Positions 1-6,329 of a stretch of 6,615 nt of DNA are shown here, piece by piece (positions within the stretch are counted from its first letter, which is position 1; every line of letters begins with the position of its first letter). Below the pieces are notes generated by a model that was not told the DNA's origin, made no database searches, and saw only the letters and a list, made by a program, of their open reading frames with translations. The DNA lies in the NCBI GenBank assembly GCA_947302865.1, contig CAMYWS010000064.1:1-6615 (forward strand), in the 5' to 3' direction. The position numbers were made by a program, and so were the translations under genes. The DNA is from an uncultured Clostridia bacterium. GTDB taxonomy: Bacteria; Bacillota_A; Clostridia; Christensenellales; CAG-138.

Positions 1-551
1 TATACGAGCTCGCGCTGCAGATCCGGCCGGTACTGGTATCTCGCGTCCCCGCCGAATGTCGCGAGCAGAGAGCCCTCGCCTGACGCGAACGCTTCCGACA
101 GCATGCGGATCTGGCTGATGTTAAAGACCGTCGGCAGCGTGTTGTCGATTCCGTCGTACCAGATACGCAGTATGCCGTTGCTCGTCCGGTAGTCGTTCAG
201 CGCGTGGCAGGCGTTTTCGATTCCAGTCACAGACTGATTGATCTGCCCATTGAATACGATATAGTTCATATCGTAGGAAATGTGTTCCGCCGTGACCTTG
301 ATCGTTTTATCGATCCTGTTCTCTGTCTCTCGGATCCGGAACGGCTCGCCTACCGTGTCGCTCGGCCGCGCCTGCGTGAAGATGATGTTTCCGGTCGCGA
401 GCTTGTCTGCATTGAAGCCCTGCTCCGGATAGACTACCGATAACGTGAACTCGCCGTTCAGCTCGTCCGTGATCTCCGCCGACAGCGCGTCCGGCAGCGG
501 GCCGAGCCCGTATCCGGTAAAGTCTCGTTCAGTCGCTTCGAATATCTTCAT
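1..551 (-). CDS. Tail-tip / endopeptidase-tail protein, N-terminal part (3' end outside window)
   Basis: The first 183 residues of a reading frame still open at the left edge. It begins MKIFEATERDFTGYGLG and contains ITDELNGEFTLSVVYP (about residues 27-42), then EPFRIRETENRIDKTIKV followed by AEHISYDM (about 69-95), and SLLATFGGDARYQ near 161-173. This order (a strand with NGE.TL.V.YP, then an F.I...E strand, an AEHISYD motif and a G-S-L-L...GG block) is the pattern of the phage minor structural protein N-terminal family (TIGR01665; Prophage_tail, PF06605). In Gram-positive siphophages these proteins form the hub or spike under the distal tail protein and often carry wall-degrading or receptor-binding domains further along, which cannot be seen here. 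The family motif usually reads GGE; here it is GGD. Its ATG overlaps the stop of the distal tail gene (ATGA), so translation is probably coupled. The family call is firm; enzymatic activity is unknown. Confidence 0.88.
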   Translation of the reverse strand, partial: MKIFEATERDFTGYGLGPLPDALSAEITDELNGEFTLSVVYPEQGFNADKLATGNIIFTQARPSDTVGEPFRIRETENRIDKTIKVTAEHISYDMNYIVFNGQINQSVTGIENACHALNDYRTSNGILRIWYDGIDNTLPTVFNISQIRMLSEAFASGEGSLLATFGGDARYQYRPDLQRELV

Positions 552-1372
552 AGCCGGTACCACCGCGGATCCGCAAGATATTTGATGTCCACGAGCTCCG
601 ACTGCAGGTCGACGTCGCACTGATACGTGAACCGGCGCTTCAGCGTTCCCGTCATGGTGACGCTGTAATACGTCAGCACGTCTTCTACGGCCGTTGTCGT
701 TTTATGCTGGACGTAAATGATCCCGCGCAGCAGGTCGATCACGATTTTTCGGTCCGTGTTTGTCGCTGTGCAGGTCAGCACGAGCGTCGTGACCTCGCTC
801 GTGATCGGATTTGTGATCGTTATATGCAGCGCTTCCCCGGACGGAATTGTCCACGCCGACGCCCATATCTCGATCAGCGGGATGATGTCGTCGATGTATC
901 CGTCGCCTTTCGGCAGTCCGGTCCCGATGATGAATCCGCCCGTTGCCCCGGCGGTATATTCGCCCGTCTGCGTCTGCGGGATCCGATCGTATCGCTGCGG
1001 GCCGCAGTCGAAGTTCAGCGTGCACCGCCCGAACTTGTTCAAGCTGTTCGCCCAGTCGTTCCCGCCCAGAAAGACCGCTTTCCGTAGCGCCGTCGTGTCG
1101 TACGTGTCCGTAAGGTCTTTCGGCTCGTCCGGCGTCAGCAGCCATGCCGCGATGTCCGCGATCCTTTTTTGCATGCCCGGCGTGCCCGCCTTGACAAACA
1201 CGTCGTACGGCTGGATCACGTTCGCGTAACTGCCCTGCGGCACGAAGATCTTTCCCGACAGTCCCGGGACTTGATACGTGTTGTACAGCTTCTCCGGCGT
1301 CGGCCGCGTCGGGTAGTTCTCCACGTACAGCCCGAAGCTCTCGCAGTTTTTATTATTGAAGGTGAAGCTCAT
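548..1372 (-). CDS. Distal tail protein (Dit / siphovirus tail component)
   Basis: A 274-residue protein between the tape measure and tail-tip genes, the usual place for Dit, which forms the ring joining the tail tube to the tip. The N-terminal belt-like part shows FGLYVENYPTRPTPEK (about residues 13-28), VPGLSG (35-40), and the marker GRCTLNFDCGPQRY (about 115-128), which matches the conserved F.C.P.RY signature of the TIGR01633 / Sipho_tail (PF05709) family. The C-terminal part (about 165-274) is beta-rich, with PLIEIWASAW, TITNPIT, a VIDLLRGIIYVQ strand and a final DPRWYRL, as expected for the galectin-like domain of Dit proteins. The start ATG lies inside the 3' end of the tape measure gene, giving a 20-base overlap, with AAAGGCGG about 9 bases upstream. 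The ATG is supported by the family-like start MSFTFNNKNCESFGL. I see no added carbohydrate-binding insertion; the length is close to a plain Dit. Confidence 0.9.
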   Translation of the reverse strand: MSFTFNNKNCESFGLYVENYPTRPTPEKLYNTYQVPGLSGKIFVPQGSYANVIQPYDVFVKAGTPGMQKRIADIAAWLLTPDEPKDLTDTYDTTALRKAVFLGGNDWANSLNKFGRCTLNFDCGPQRYDRIPQTQTGEYTAGATGGFIIGTGLPKGDGYIDDIIPLIEIWASAWTIPSGEALHITITNPITSEVTTLVLTCTATNTDRKIVIDLLRGIIYVQHKTTTAVEDVLTYYSVTMTGTLKRRFTYQCDVDLQSELVDIKYLADPRWYRL

Positions 1373-3908
1373 TGCTGAAAACCGCCTTTCTCTTATTGAC
1401 CGCGCGCTGCATTTTTATCATGATGGCGTCCGTCAGTGCGTCAATGTTCGTCCCGCTCGCCGGATAAACGTTCACGCTCACACCGCCGAGGTTTGTCGTG
1501 TTATTCGTCGTGTTCGTCGTCCCGCCCGCGGTCATAGCGCTGAAGGCCGGCGTCAGCGTGAACGCCTTTGCGAGCTTCGCCGGATCCATGACGTCTTCCC
1601 AGCCCTTAATCACGCCGAGCGCGAGATTTTTGCCGATCAGGTTTTCCGTGACCTTCGACGGCGAACTGATCTGCGCGACTGCTTTCATGCGCTTGATCGC
1701 GTTGGTCATCATCAGCCCCGCGGCTTTTTCGACTTCCGTGGTCCCGCTTTTGATGCCCTTGACAAGACCCGCGGGCAGCTGCTTGCCGATCGCGTACGCT
1801 TTCGATTCCCACGACGCGCCCTGCTTGAACAGCCACTCGACGTCGCCGTTCAACTGCTTGATTTTTGCGTCCGCAACGTCAAGCGTCTCTTTTCCCGCGT
1901 CGTACTGGGCCTGCATGTTTTCGACTTCGTCCGTATGCTTTTTGATCGCAACGGTTAGCTCGCCGACTTTAGGCATGATCTCGGCCGCCGTCTTTAATCC
2001 GAACTTGGACAGTGCCGACGTCAAGTCTTCCTGCGATATCTTGCCTGCGTTATATTCCGTCCGCAGGTGGATCAGTTCCCGCTGCTCTTCCTGCAGTACT
2101 CTGATAACGCCTTTTCTGTTTTCGATTGCGTTACCGATCGCTTTCGTGTTCTGGCGCAGCTCGCGCGTTTCTGCTTCGATCTGAGCGATTTCCTTCAGCG
2201 TGTCGCTTGCCGCCGCATAGTACGCTTCCGCCTGGTATCGTGCCGACAGCGCTTTTATGTTGTTCCGGATCTCCTGCGTGTTCAGGTTCCATTTTCCGGT
2301 TTCTTTATCAATAGCAATCCCGAGCTCCGGATACAGTTCGTTCAGCTTGTCGACCGCTGTCTGCAGCGCCGCTGTTTCTTCCGCCGTCGGGTTTACCTTT
2401 TTCGATAGCTTGTCAAAGATTTCTATCCATCGCTCTGCTTCTCGCTGTTTTGCGTTCACATCGCCGATGGATTCTTTCAGGTTGTCCGTCGCTTTCGGAA
2501 GTTCTTCGATCTTACGACGAAGCGCTTCCATTTCTCCGATCGCCTCGAAGGTCGAGTCTTTGAGCGTCGACAAATCAAACGATTTTACAAACTGACGGCC
2601 TATCTCCGGGACCGCCTGCAGCAGCCCCTTCAAGAGCGCCCAGCCGAGCTCAAGGCCTGCGGAGATCAGTGCCGGAGCGTTTCCGAGGACCGCGCCGAGC
2701 GCTTTGCCGAACTCTTTTGCGATCTTTGGTGTGCTTTTGATGAGCTTTTTCGAAAAATTCTGTATCCCTCGCGAGATCCCGTCTACCAGCTTCGTCGTGT
2801 CTCCGGTCCTTTGGAACTCTCTGAAGATCTCCAGCGCCTTTTCCAGATCCGGCAGGATCGCTTTCCCGATCCGCGCGCCCAGCTCCTTTTTCAGCGCGTC
2901 CCAGCTCAGCCCCATACGGTCCATGCTGTCCTGCACTTCGTTCAGAGAGCTTATCGTGTCTTTGCTCAGAACCGCGCCCGCGTCATGCGCTTCTTTTTTC
3001 AGCGCTTCCAGATCTTCCGCGCTTGTTTCGATCAGCGGGTTCAGCTCGGTCGCGCTTTTTCCGAATATATCCATCGCCGCGGCGTCGCGCTCCGTCGGGT
3101 TCTGGATCTCGCGAAGCGCTTCGAGCGCGTCGTTGAACACGTCCTCGCTGTCCCGGAGCTCGCCGTTCGTGTCCGTGATGCTGATCCCGAGCTTATCGAA
3201 CGCTTCTTTTGCCGCGGCGTTTCCGTCGCGCGCGCTGTCCATGTTGCGCTTCAGCTTTGTCAGCGATCCGGTGATCGTGTTGAGATCAACGTCGACGAGC
3301 TTTGCGATATATCCGTACTCCTGAAGCGTGTCCGTGCCGAGGCCTGTCGTTTTGCTGAGCGTGTTGATCTCGTCCGCGTATGCCGCCGCGTCTTTGACTG
3401 CTTCGACGAAGAGCTCCGCAAGCTCTTGCGCGATCTGCTTTGTGATCTCCAGTCCCTTTTGGATCGCTTTACTGGCAAGATTCGCCTTCAAAACGTCGCC
3501 GAAGGTCGACGTCTTGCTGCTCGTCGTGTCTTCCGCTTTCCCGAGATCCTCGACGCCGCCCGTCGTCTCCTTCGTCTGACTTTCGAGCGTTTCGAGACCG
3601 CTGCGCGCTTTTGCGAGCTGCTCTTTCCACTTGAGCGTTTCCTGCGAGTTCTCGCCGGTCGCGTCGATGCTCTTCTTTACGGCTTCCTCGAGCTTGTCGA
3701 TCAGCTTTTTTTGCGCCTCGATCGCTTTGCTGTGCTTCTCCGCGGCGTCTTTGGCTTTTTCTTCGTTCTCGCTTTCATTTTTGAACGCGGCAGCCGCGGC
3801 GTCCGATTCCGCCGCAAGCGTCTTTGTCTCCTGAATGATGCCTTTGAGCTCTTTTCGGAACTCCGCCTCGCCGTCGATTCCGATTTTCGGTCCGATATTT
3901 ACCGCCAT
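1353..3908 (-). CDS. Tail tape measure protein
   Basis: An 851-residue protein that sets tail length and occupies the tube lumen until DNA ejection. The N-terminus (GPKIGIDGEAEFRKELK) is typical of Bacillota tape measures. Residues about 20-120 are a Glu/Lys/Ala-rich coiled coil. The conserved core (TIGR01760 type) covers about 175-330, including YADEINTLSKTTGLGTDTLQ, LTKLKRNM, AFDKLGI and AAAMDIFGKSATELNPLI. A hydrophobic stretch lies at about 400-437. A second long helical region spans about 455-700. The C-terminal part has ISSPSKVTENLIGKNLALGVIKGW (about 747-770), a Thr/Asn/Gly-rich linker at 793-809, and VNVYPASGTNIDALTD followed by a basic helix ending near RKAVF. No lysozyme, M23 peptidase or transglycosylase motif is seen. 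At about 0.15 nm per residue this predicts a tail near 125-130 nm. The start has GAGGTGG 6 bases upstream, overlapping the stop of the chaperone gene. Confidence 0.95.
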   Translation of the reverse strand: MAVNIGPKIGIDGEAEFRKELKGIIQETKTLAAESDAAAAAFKNESENEEKAKDAAEKHSKAIEAQKKLIDKLEEAVKKSIDATGENSQETLKWKEQLAKARSGLETLESQTKETTGGVEDLGKAEDTTSSKTSTFGDVLKANLASKAIQKGLEITKQIAQELAELFVEAVKDAAAYADEINTLSKTTGLGTDTLQEYGYIAKLVDVDLNTITGSLTKLKRNMDSARDGNAAAKEAFDKLGISITDTNGELRDSEDVFNDALEALREIQNPTERDAAAMDIFGKSATELNPLIETSAEDLEALKKEAHDAGAVLSKDTISSLNEVQDSMDRMGLSWDALKKELGARIGKAILPDLEKALEIFREFQRTGDTTKLVDGISRGIQNFSKKLIKSTPKIAKEFGKALGAVLGNAPALISAGLELGWALLKGLLQAVPEIGRQFVKSFDLSTLKDSTFEAIGEMEALRRKIEELPKATDNLKESIGDVNAKQREAERWIEIFDKLSKKVNPTAEETAALQTAVDKLNELYPELGIAIDKETGKWNLNTQEIRNNIKALSARYQAEAYYAAASDTLKEIAQIEAETRELRQNTKAIGNAIENRKGVIRVLQEEQRELIHLRTEYNAGKISQEDLTSALSKFGLKTAAEIMPKVGELTVAIKKHTDEVENMQAQYDAGKETLDVADAKIKQLNGDVEWLFKQGASWESKAYAIGKQLPAGLVKGIKSGTTEVEKAAGLMMTNAIKRMKAVAQISSPSKVTENLIGKNLALGVIKGWEDVMDPAKLAKAFTLTPAFSAMTAGGTTNTTNNTTNLGGVSVNVYPASGTNIDALTDAIMIKMQRAVNKRKAVFSNELHLQ

Positions 3909-3914
3909 CTATGT

Positions 3915-3922
3915 CCACCTCA
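3915..3922 (-). promoter_or_regulatory. Ribosome binding site of the tape measure gene, fused to the chaperone stop
   Basis: The minus strand reads TGAGGTGG. TGA ends the chaperone gene, and GAGGTGG lies 6 bases before the tape measure ATG. This supports the chosen start and suggests coupled production of the chaperone and its client. Confidence 0.7.
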
Positions 3923-4483
3923 TTCCAGCATGAGCATTTCTTCCTGCGTCAGTTTCTTCTTCTTTGCGACCTCGTCCGCAAGCCCGTGACTGATCGCGTC
4001 GCAGGTCATAAGGTCCATGAACTCGCCGAAGACCGTGTTCAGCACGTCATCTTTGTCCATGCCGTGATTTCTGCCGAAGTACAGATACCACGGCAGCGAG
4101 CCCTCAAGCGTGCGCTTGATGCTCTTTTTCGCCGCTTCCCGGCCCTTCTTCGTCGGCTTCGCGCTGATCTTGCCCGCATAATCGCGTTCGAACGTTTCGG
4201 TGATTGCCTCGACCATATGCGAAAAAACGAGCTCACCGGCGCACGCGTCGATGAGCTCGTCCATATTCGCGGGCGTTGCCGCCCGGCCTTTGTGTCTTTC
4301 GCTGTCTGCGTATCCGTCCGAGAGGATCTTGACGATGCGGATCACGTTCCGCACGGCCTCGTCCGCGCTCCCTTTCAGCAGCGTTCCGATCTTCGTGATG
4401 TCCTGATCCGGGCAGACTTTCTCCGCCTCGATCGCCGCCGCGACTGTCAGCCGCAGTCCGTATTCCTTGCCGTTTATCCGCAT
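3920..4483 (-). CDS. Tail assembly chaperone (gpG/gpT-like, single frame)
   Basis: A 187-residue protein between the major tail and tape measure genes, the normal place for the tail assembly chaperone that coats the tape measure and recruits tube subunits. The first part (about 1-100) begins with a short beta strand (MRINGKEYGLRLTV) followed by helices (AAIEAEKVCP, ITKIGTLLKG, NMDELIDACAGELVFSHMVEAITETF), like the gpG-type domain. A Lys/Ala-rich linker covers about 103-124. The last part (about 127-170: LPWYLYFGRNHGMDKDDVLN, then FGEFMDLMTC) resembles the T-type extension that many siphophages reach only by a -1 ribosomal frameshift. Here both parts lie in one frame. Position is the strongest evidence; the family match by eye is moderate. 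The upstream AGAGGGG supports the ATG. The stop lies 11 bases before the tape measure start and overlaps its ribosome binding site. Confidence 0.78.
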   Translation of the reverse strand: MRINGKEYGLRLTVAAAIEAEKVCPDQDITKIGTLLKGSADEAVRNVIRIVKILSDGYADSERHKGRAATPANMDELIDACAGELVFSHMVEAITETFERDYAGKISAKPTKKGREAAKKSIKRTLEGSLPWYLYFGRNHGMDKDDVLNTVFGEFMDLMTCDAISHGLADEVAKKKKLTQEEMLMLE

Positions 4484-4501
4484 CCTCGTCCCCTCTTTCT
4501 G

Positions 4502-5083
4502 TTACACGATGTCGAGCGCCGCCTTGAGCGCTGCTTCCGCAAGGGCTTCTGTTGTGTACTCGTTGCCGAGCAGCCGCCAGCAATGTTTTGCGGAGTCGTC
4601 GCGCATGACCGTCGCCGTCAGTTCCTGTGTCTGCCAGTCGATCTCGTCTTCTTGCGTTGCCGCGTCATCGCCGAACATCTGGAACTTGCACTTCTTGAGC
4701 ACGACCGGCACCCAGCTCGTCACGCCCTCCTCCATGTATCTCTTGATGTAGCCGATGCCGACGTACGGCGTCGCAGTGTCGTCGTCGCACGCGACCCATC
4801 CGTCGCCGTCCGGGGACGGAAGACCGTAGATCAGACGCGCCGCTGCCCGCTTCAGTCCGTCGTTGACCAGCGTCACCGTGCCGCCGCCGAACGTGCCGGA
4901 AGCGTCCTCTGCCGTCACGTTATCCGCATAGAATTTGTTTTCGTCCGCCGCCTCGATGTCAAGCGACACCGAAACGCCGCGCGCCAGCAGCTGCCCGCTC
5001 GTGTACGAAACGACGCCGCCGCTCTCGCCGTAGAGTGCTACGTACGGCTTCGAATAGCCGGTACAAACTCTGCCTGCTGCCAT
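4502..5083 (-). CDS. Major tail tube protein (phi13 family)
   Basis: A 193-residue protein whose hexameric rings stack to form the tail tube. It fits the phi13-type major tail family (TIGR01603 / Phage_TTP_1). An N-terminal strand region (KPYVALYGE) is followed by a block rich in Gly, Val and Ser, then SLDIEAADENKFYADN (about residues 40-55) with the characteristic acidic ADN motif. TPYVGIGYIKRYMEEGVTSW (about 105-124) leads to VVLKKCKFQMFGDDAATQEDEIDWQTQELTAT (about 127-158), matching the family's G.GY......G...W....L.K..F.......T......W.T.E..  pattern. The Ala/Leu-rich C-terminal helix (about 178-193) is an added tail of unknown role. No C-terminal Ig-like domain is present. A strong AAAGGAG 10 bases upstream of the ATG overlaps the stop of the gp10-like gene, in keeping with very high expression and coupled translation. 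Confidence 0.9.
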   Translation of the reverse strand: MAAGRVCTGYSKPYVALYGESGGVVSYTSGQLLARGVSVSLDIEAADENKFYADNVTAEDASGTFGGGTVTLVNDGLKRAAARLIYGLPSPDGDGWVACDDDTATPYVGIGYIKRYMEEGVTSWVPVVLKKCKFQMFGDDAATQEDEIDWQTQELTATVMRDDSAKHCWRLLGNEYTTEALAEAALKAALDIV

Positions 5084-5093
5084 ATGTTTTTGT

Positions 5094-5101
5094 CTCCTTT
5101 A
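5094..5101 (-). promoter_or_regulatory. Ribosome binding site of the major tail gene, fused to the upstream stop
   Basis: The minus strand reads TAAAGGAG here. TAA ends the gp10-like gene, and AAAGGAG lies 10 bases before the major tail ATG. It fixes the start of the tail tube gene and permits terminating ribosomes to restart. Confidence 0.7.
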
Positions 5102-5584
5102 CTTCATGATGTTTTGAGCGTCTTCGTTAAAACGCTGGATCATTGCCGCTTTGCAGGGACCCATAGACGCTTTTGTCGCTCTGTTCACAAACGGGATCTT
5201 TTTTCTGACCGTTGATCCGCTGTTGATCGCGTTCGCAATCAGCGCGTTCGGCTGCCCGTTCGGGTATTTTCTCGACCTGACGGCGTTGTATCCGTCGAAG
5301 CCGACTTTCGTGTTGATAAATCCCGCGTCGTTACGCATTTCCGCAAGCCCGAAGCCCTCGATCAGTCCGCGCTTTTGCGTTTCCGTGATCCCGCTCAGCG
5401 GCAGCGTCGTCTTGTGATACCGGTTTTTTACGACCGGCAACGCGCTAAGTTCCGCGAGAAATGCTTTTTTGACCTCGGCCGCGCCGTCGTAGACCGCACG
5501 CTTGATTATGCCCTCCGCTTTGTTGTCGAGCTTCTTGAGCCGCGTTGCGTACTCGTTGATGCCTTCAAATACGAACGTCGCCAT
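5099..5584 (-). CDS. HK97 gp10-like head-tail joining / minor tail protein
   Basis: A 161-residue protein matching the HK97-gp10 family (PF04883), small proteins encoded between the connector genes and the major tail gene and needed for joining head and tail. The N-terminus FEGINEYATRLKKLDNKAEGIIKRAVYDGAAEVKKAF (read as segments at about 6-42) is the usual short strand followed by a long amphipathic helix. The later part has KVGFDGYNA (about 93-101), RKYPNGQPNALIANAIN (about 105-121) and SGSTVRKKIPFVNRA (about 122-136), corresponding to the family's small-residue-rich E/N-x-G-T...PF..pA block. A C-terminal helix follows. The ATG is supported by AAGAGGTG 8 bases upstream, which adjoins the stop of the preceding gene 16 bases away. 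Next in the operon is the major tail protein. Confidence 0.87.
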   Translation of the reverse strand: MATFVFEGINEYATRLKKLDNKAEGIIKRAVYDGAAEVKKAFLAELSALPVVKNRYHKTTLPLSGITETQKRGLIEGFGLAEMRNDAGFINTKVGFDGYNAVRSRKYPNGQPNALIANAINSGSTVRKKIPFVNRATKASMGPCKAAMIQRFNEDAQNIMK

Positions 5585-5592
5585 GCGGTTTA

Positions 5593-5600
5593 CACCTCTT
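5593..5600 (-). promoter_or_regulatory. Ribosome binding site of the gp10-like gene
   Basis: AAGAGGTG on the minus strand begins directly after the TGA of the terminator-like gene and lies 8 bases before the gp10-like ATG, which settles the choice of start. Confidence 0.65.
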
Positions 5601-6329
5601 TCAGGCGCTCACAAAGTGCGTTGCGACTGCCGAATGGAAGACGCCGTTATTGAAATAAACGTCGATCTCGTACGCTTCGAACGCCGCCACCGTCGCGTCC
5701 TGCACGGGATCACCCAGTTTCATCGGCTGCAGTCCTGTTTCGAGCCGTACTTCCGTCAGCGTGCTGTTTTCGATTACTTCAAACTTCCGCAGCACTTCGT
5801 ACACCGTTCCCGGGCTTTTGTCCCATGCCTGAAGATGCACGATCATGTCGCGCGTGTTCCGCCCGTCGAAGAGCTTTTCCGCTTCGCCGCTTTCAAACGT
5901 GACTTTTCTGTACGTCTGCCCGCCTGTTCCTGTTATCTCTTCCGTGCTCTTTATGTGCAGCACGATCGGGATCTCTTCAAGTTTGATTGCTTTTGTCGCT
6001 TTTGCCATGCTGTCTGTCCACCTCCACTCGATGTGAATAAAACCGGTTTCCGGTTCGAACTGAATGCTCTCCATCCGGAACCATACGCCGATCGCGCGCA
6101 TAGCGTCCTCGACGTCTTCCGTCGGATCCGGGGCTGTCGCTTTGATGAACACGTCCACGTATCCGGTCAGCATCTTTTCCGCCGCCGGATCCGAATCCGC
6201 TTTCAGCTCGCTTTGCCCGTCCGCCGTTACGACGCCGTAACCGTCCGCCGGTGCTTCGCTCCACGCCCATTCCGTAAACGGGAGATCCGTCAGCAGATTC
6301 AGCGCGTCTACAAGTCCCACGATCTTCAT
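5601..6329 (-). CDS. Tail terminator-like protein with an extra C-terminal domain
   Basis: A 242-residue protein that appears to be made of two domains. Residues 1-104 begin with a helix (LVDALNLLTDL), then WSEAPADGYGVVTADGQSEL, GYVDVFIKATAPDPTEDVEDAMR and the final strand GFIHIEWRW. This alpha/beta order, with P..Y at the first strand and a V.VF/LY strand before a helix, fits tail terminator (tail completion) proteins that cap the tube and bind the head. Residues about 116-242 form a second beta-rich part (IPIVLHIKS, YRKVTFESGE, MIVHLQAWDKSPGTVYEVLRKF, AFEAYEIDVYFNNG) that I do not recognise; the strand-helix order after MIVHLQAW may be a second, diverged terminator-like fold. A strong ribosome binding site and ATG (Met108) sit at the domain border, so a separate C-terminal product is possible. 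The start overlaps the upstream stop (ATGA). A terminator usually follows the gp10-like gene; here it precedes it. The function is moderately supported, the reading frame firmly. Confidence 0.72.
   Translation of the reverse strand: MKIVGLVDALNLLTDLPFTEWAWSEAPADGYGVVTADGQSELKADSDPAAEKMLTGYVDVFIKATAPDPTEDVEDAMRAIGVWFRMESIQFEPETGFIHIEWRWTDSMAKATKAIKLEEIPIVLHIKSTEEITGTGGQTYRKVTFESGEAEKLFDGRNTRDMIVHLQAWDKSPGTVYEVLRKFEVIENSTLTEVRLETGLQPMKLGDPVQDATVAAFEAYEIDVYFNNGVFHSAVATHFVSA
6006..6025 (-). promoter_or_regulatory. Strong internal ribosome binding site and ATG within the terminator-like gene
   Basis: The minus strand carries GGAGGTGG (6025-6018), a near-perfect match to the 16S rRNA 3' end, 9 bases before an in-frame ATG (6008-6006, Met108). 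Starting there gives a 135-residue protein beginning MAKATKAIKLEE. The site falls where the terminator-like domain ends (IEWRWTDS). Use of this start is an inference: a frame encoding E-W-R-W can produce GGAGGTGG by chance. Confidence 0.45.

Noticed and set aside
566..575. 10-bp palindrome GCGGATCCGC near the end of the distal tail gene
   Set aside because: It is explained by the Asp-Pro-Arg codons at the conserved C-terminus; no operator or repeat partner is visible.
3112..3123. 12-bp palindrome CGAAGCGCTTCG inside the tape measure gene
   Set aside because: No loop, no T tract and no nearby gene border. Short GC palindromes of this kind are expected by chance in several kilobases of such sequence.
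3935..3975. Lys-rich AAG/AAA run at the chaperone C-terminus as a frameshift site
   Set aside because: AAGAAGAAGAAA does not form an X-XXY-YYZ heptamer, and the tape measure has its own ribosome binding site and start, so no shift is needed there.
2811..3989. A 392-codon open frame on the plus strand opposite the tape measure
   Set aside because: Same artefact of codon bias; Arg/Phe/Leu-rich low-information product, overlapping a well-supported tape measure gene.
3911..5215. A 434-codon open frame on the plus strand
   Set aside because: It lies opposite the chaperone, major tail and part of the gp10-like gene. Its product is an Arg/Val/Leu/Asp-heavy sequence without domain pattern, as expected when GC-biased minus-strand codons avoid TTA, CTA and TCA. 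The genes on the other strand have clear family matches and ribosome binding sites.
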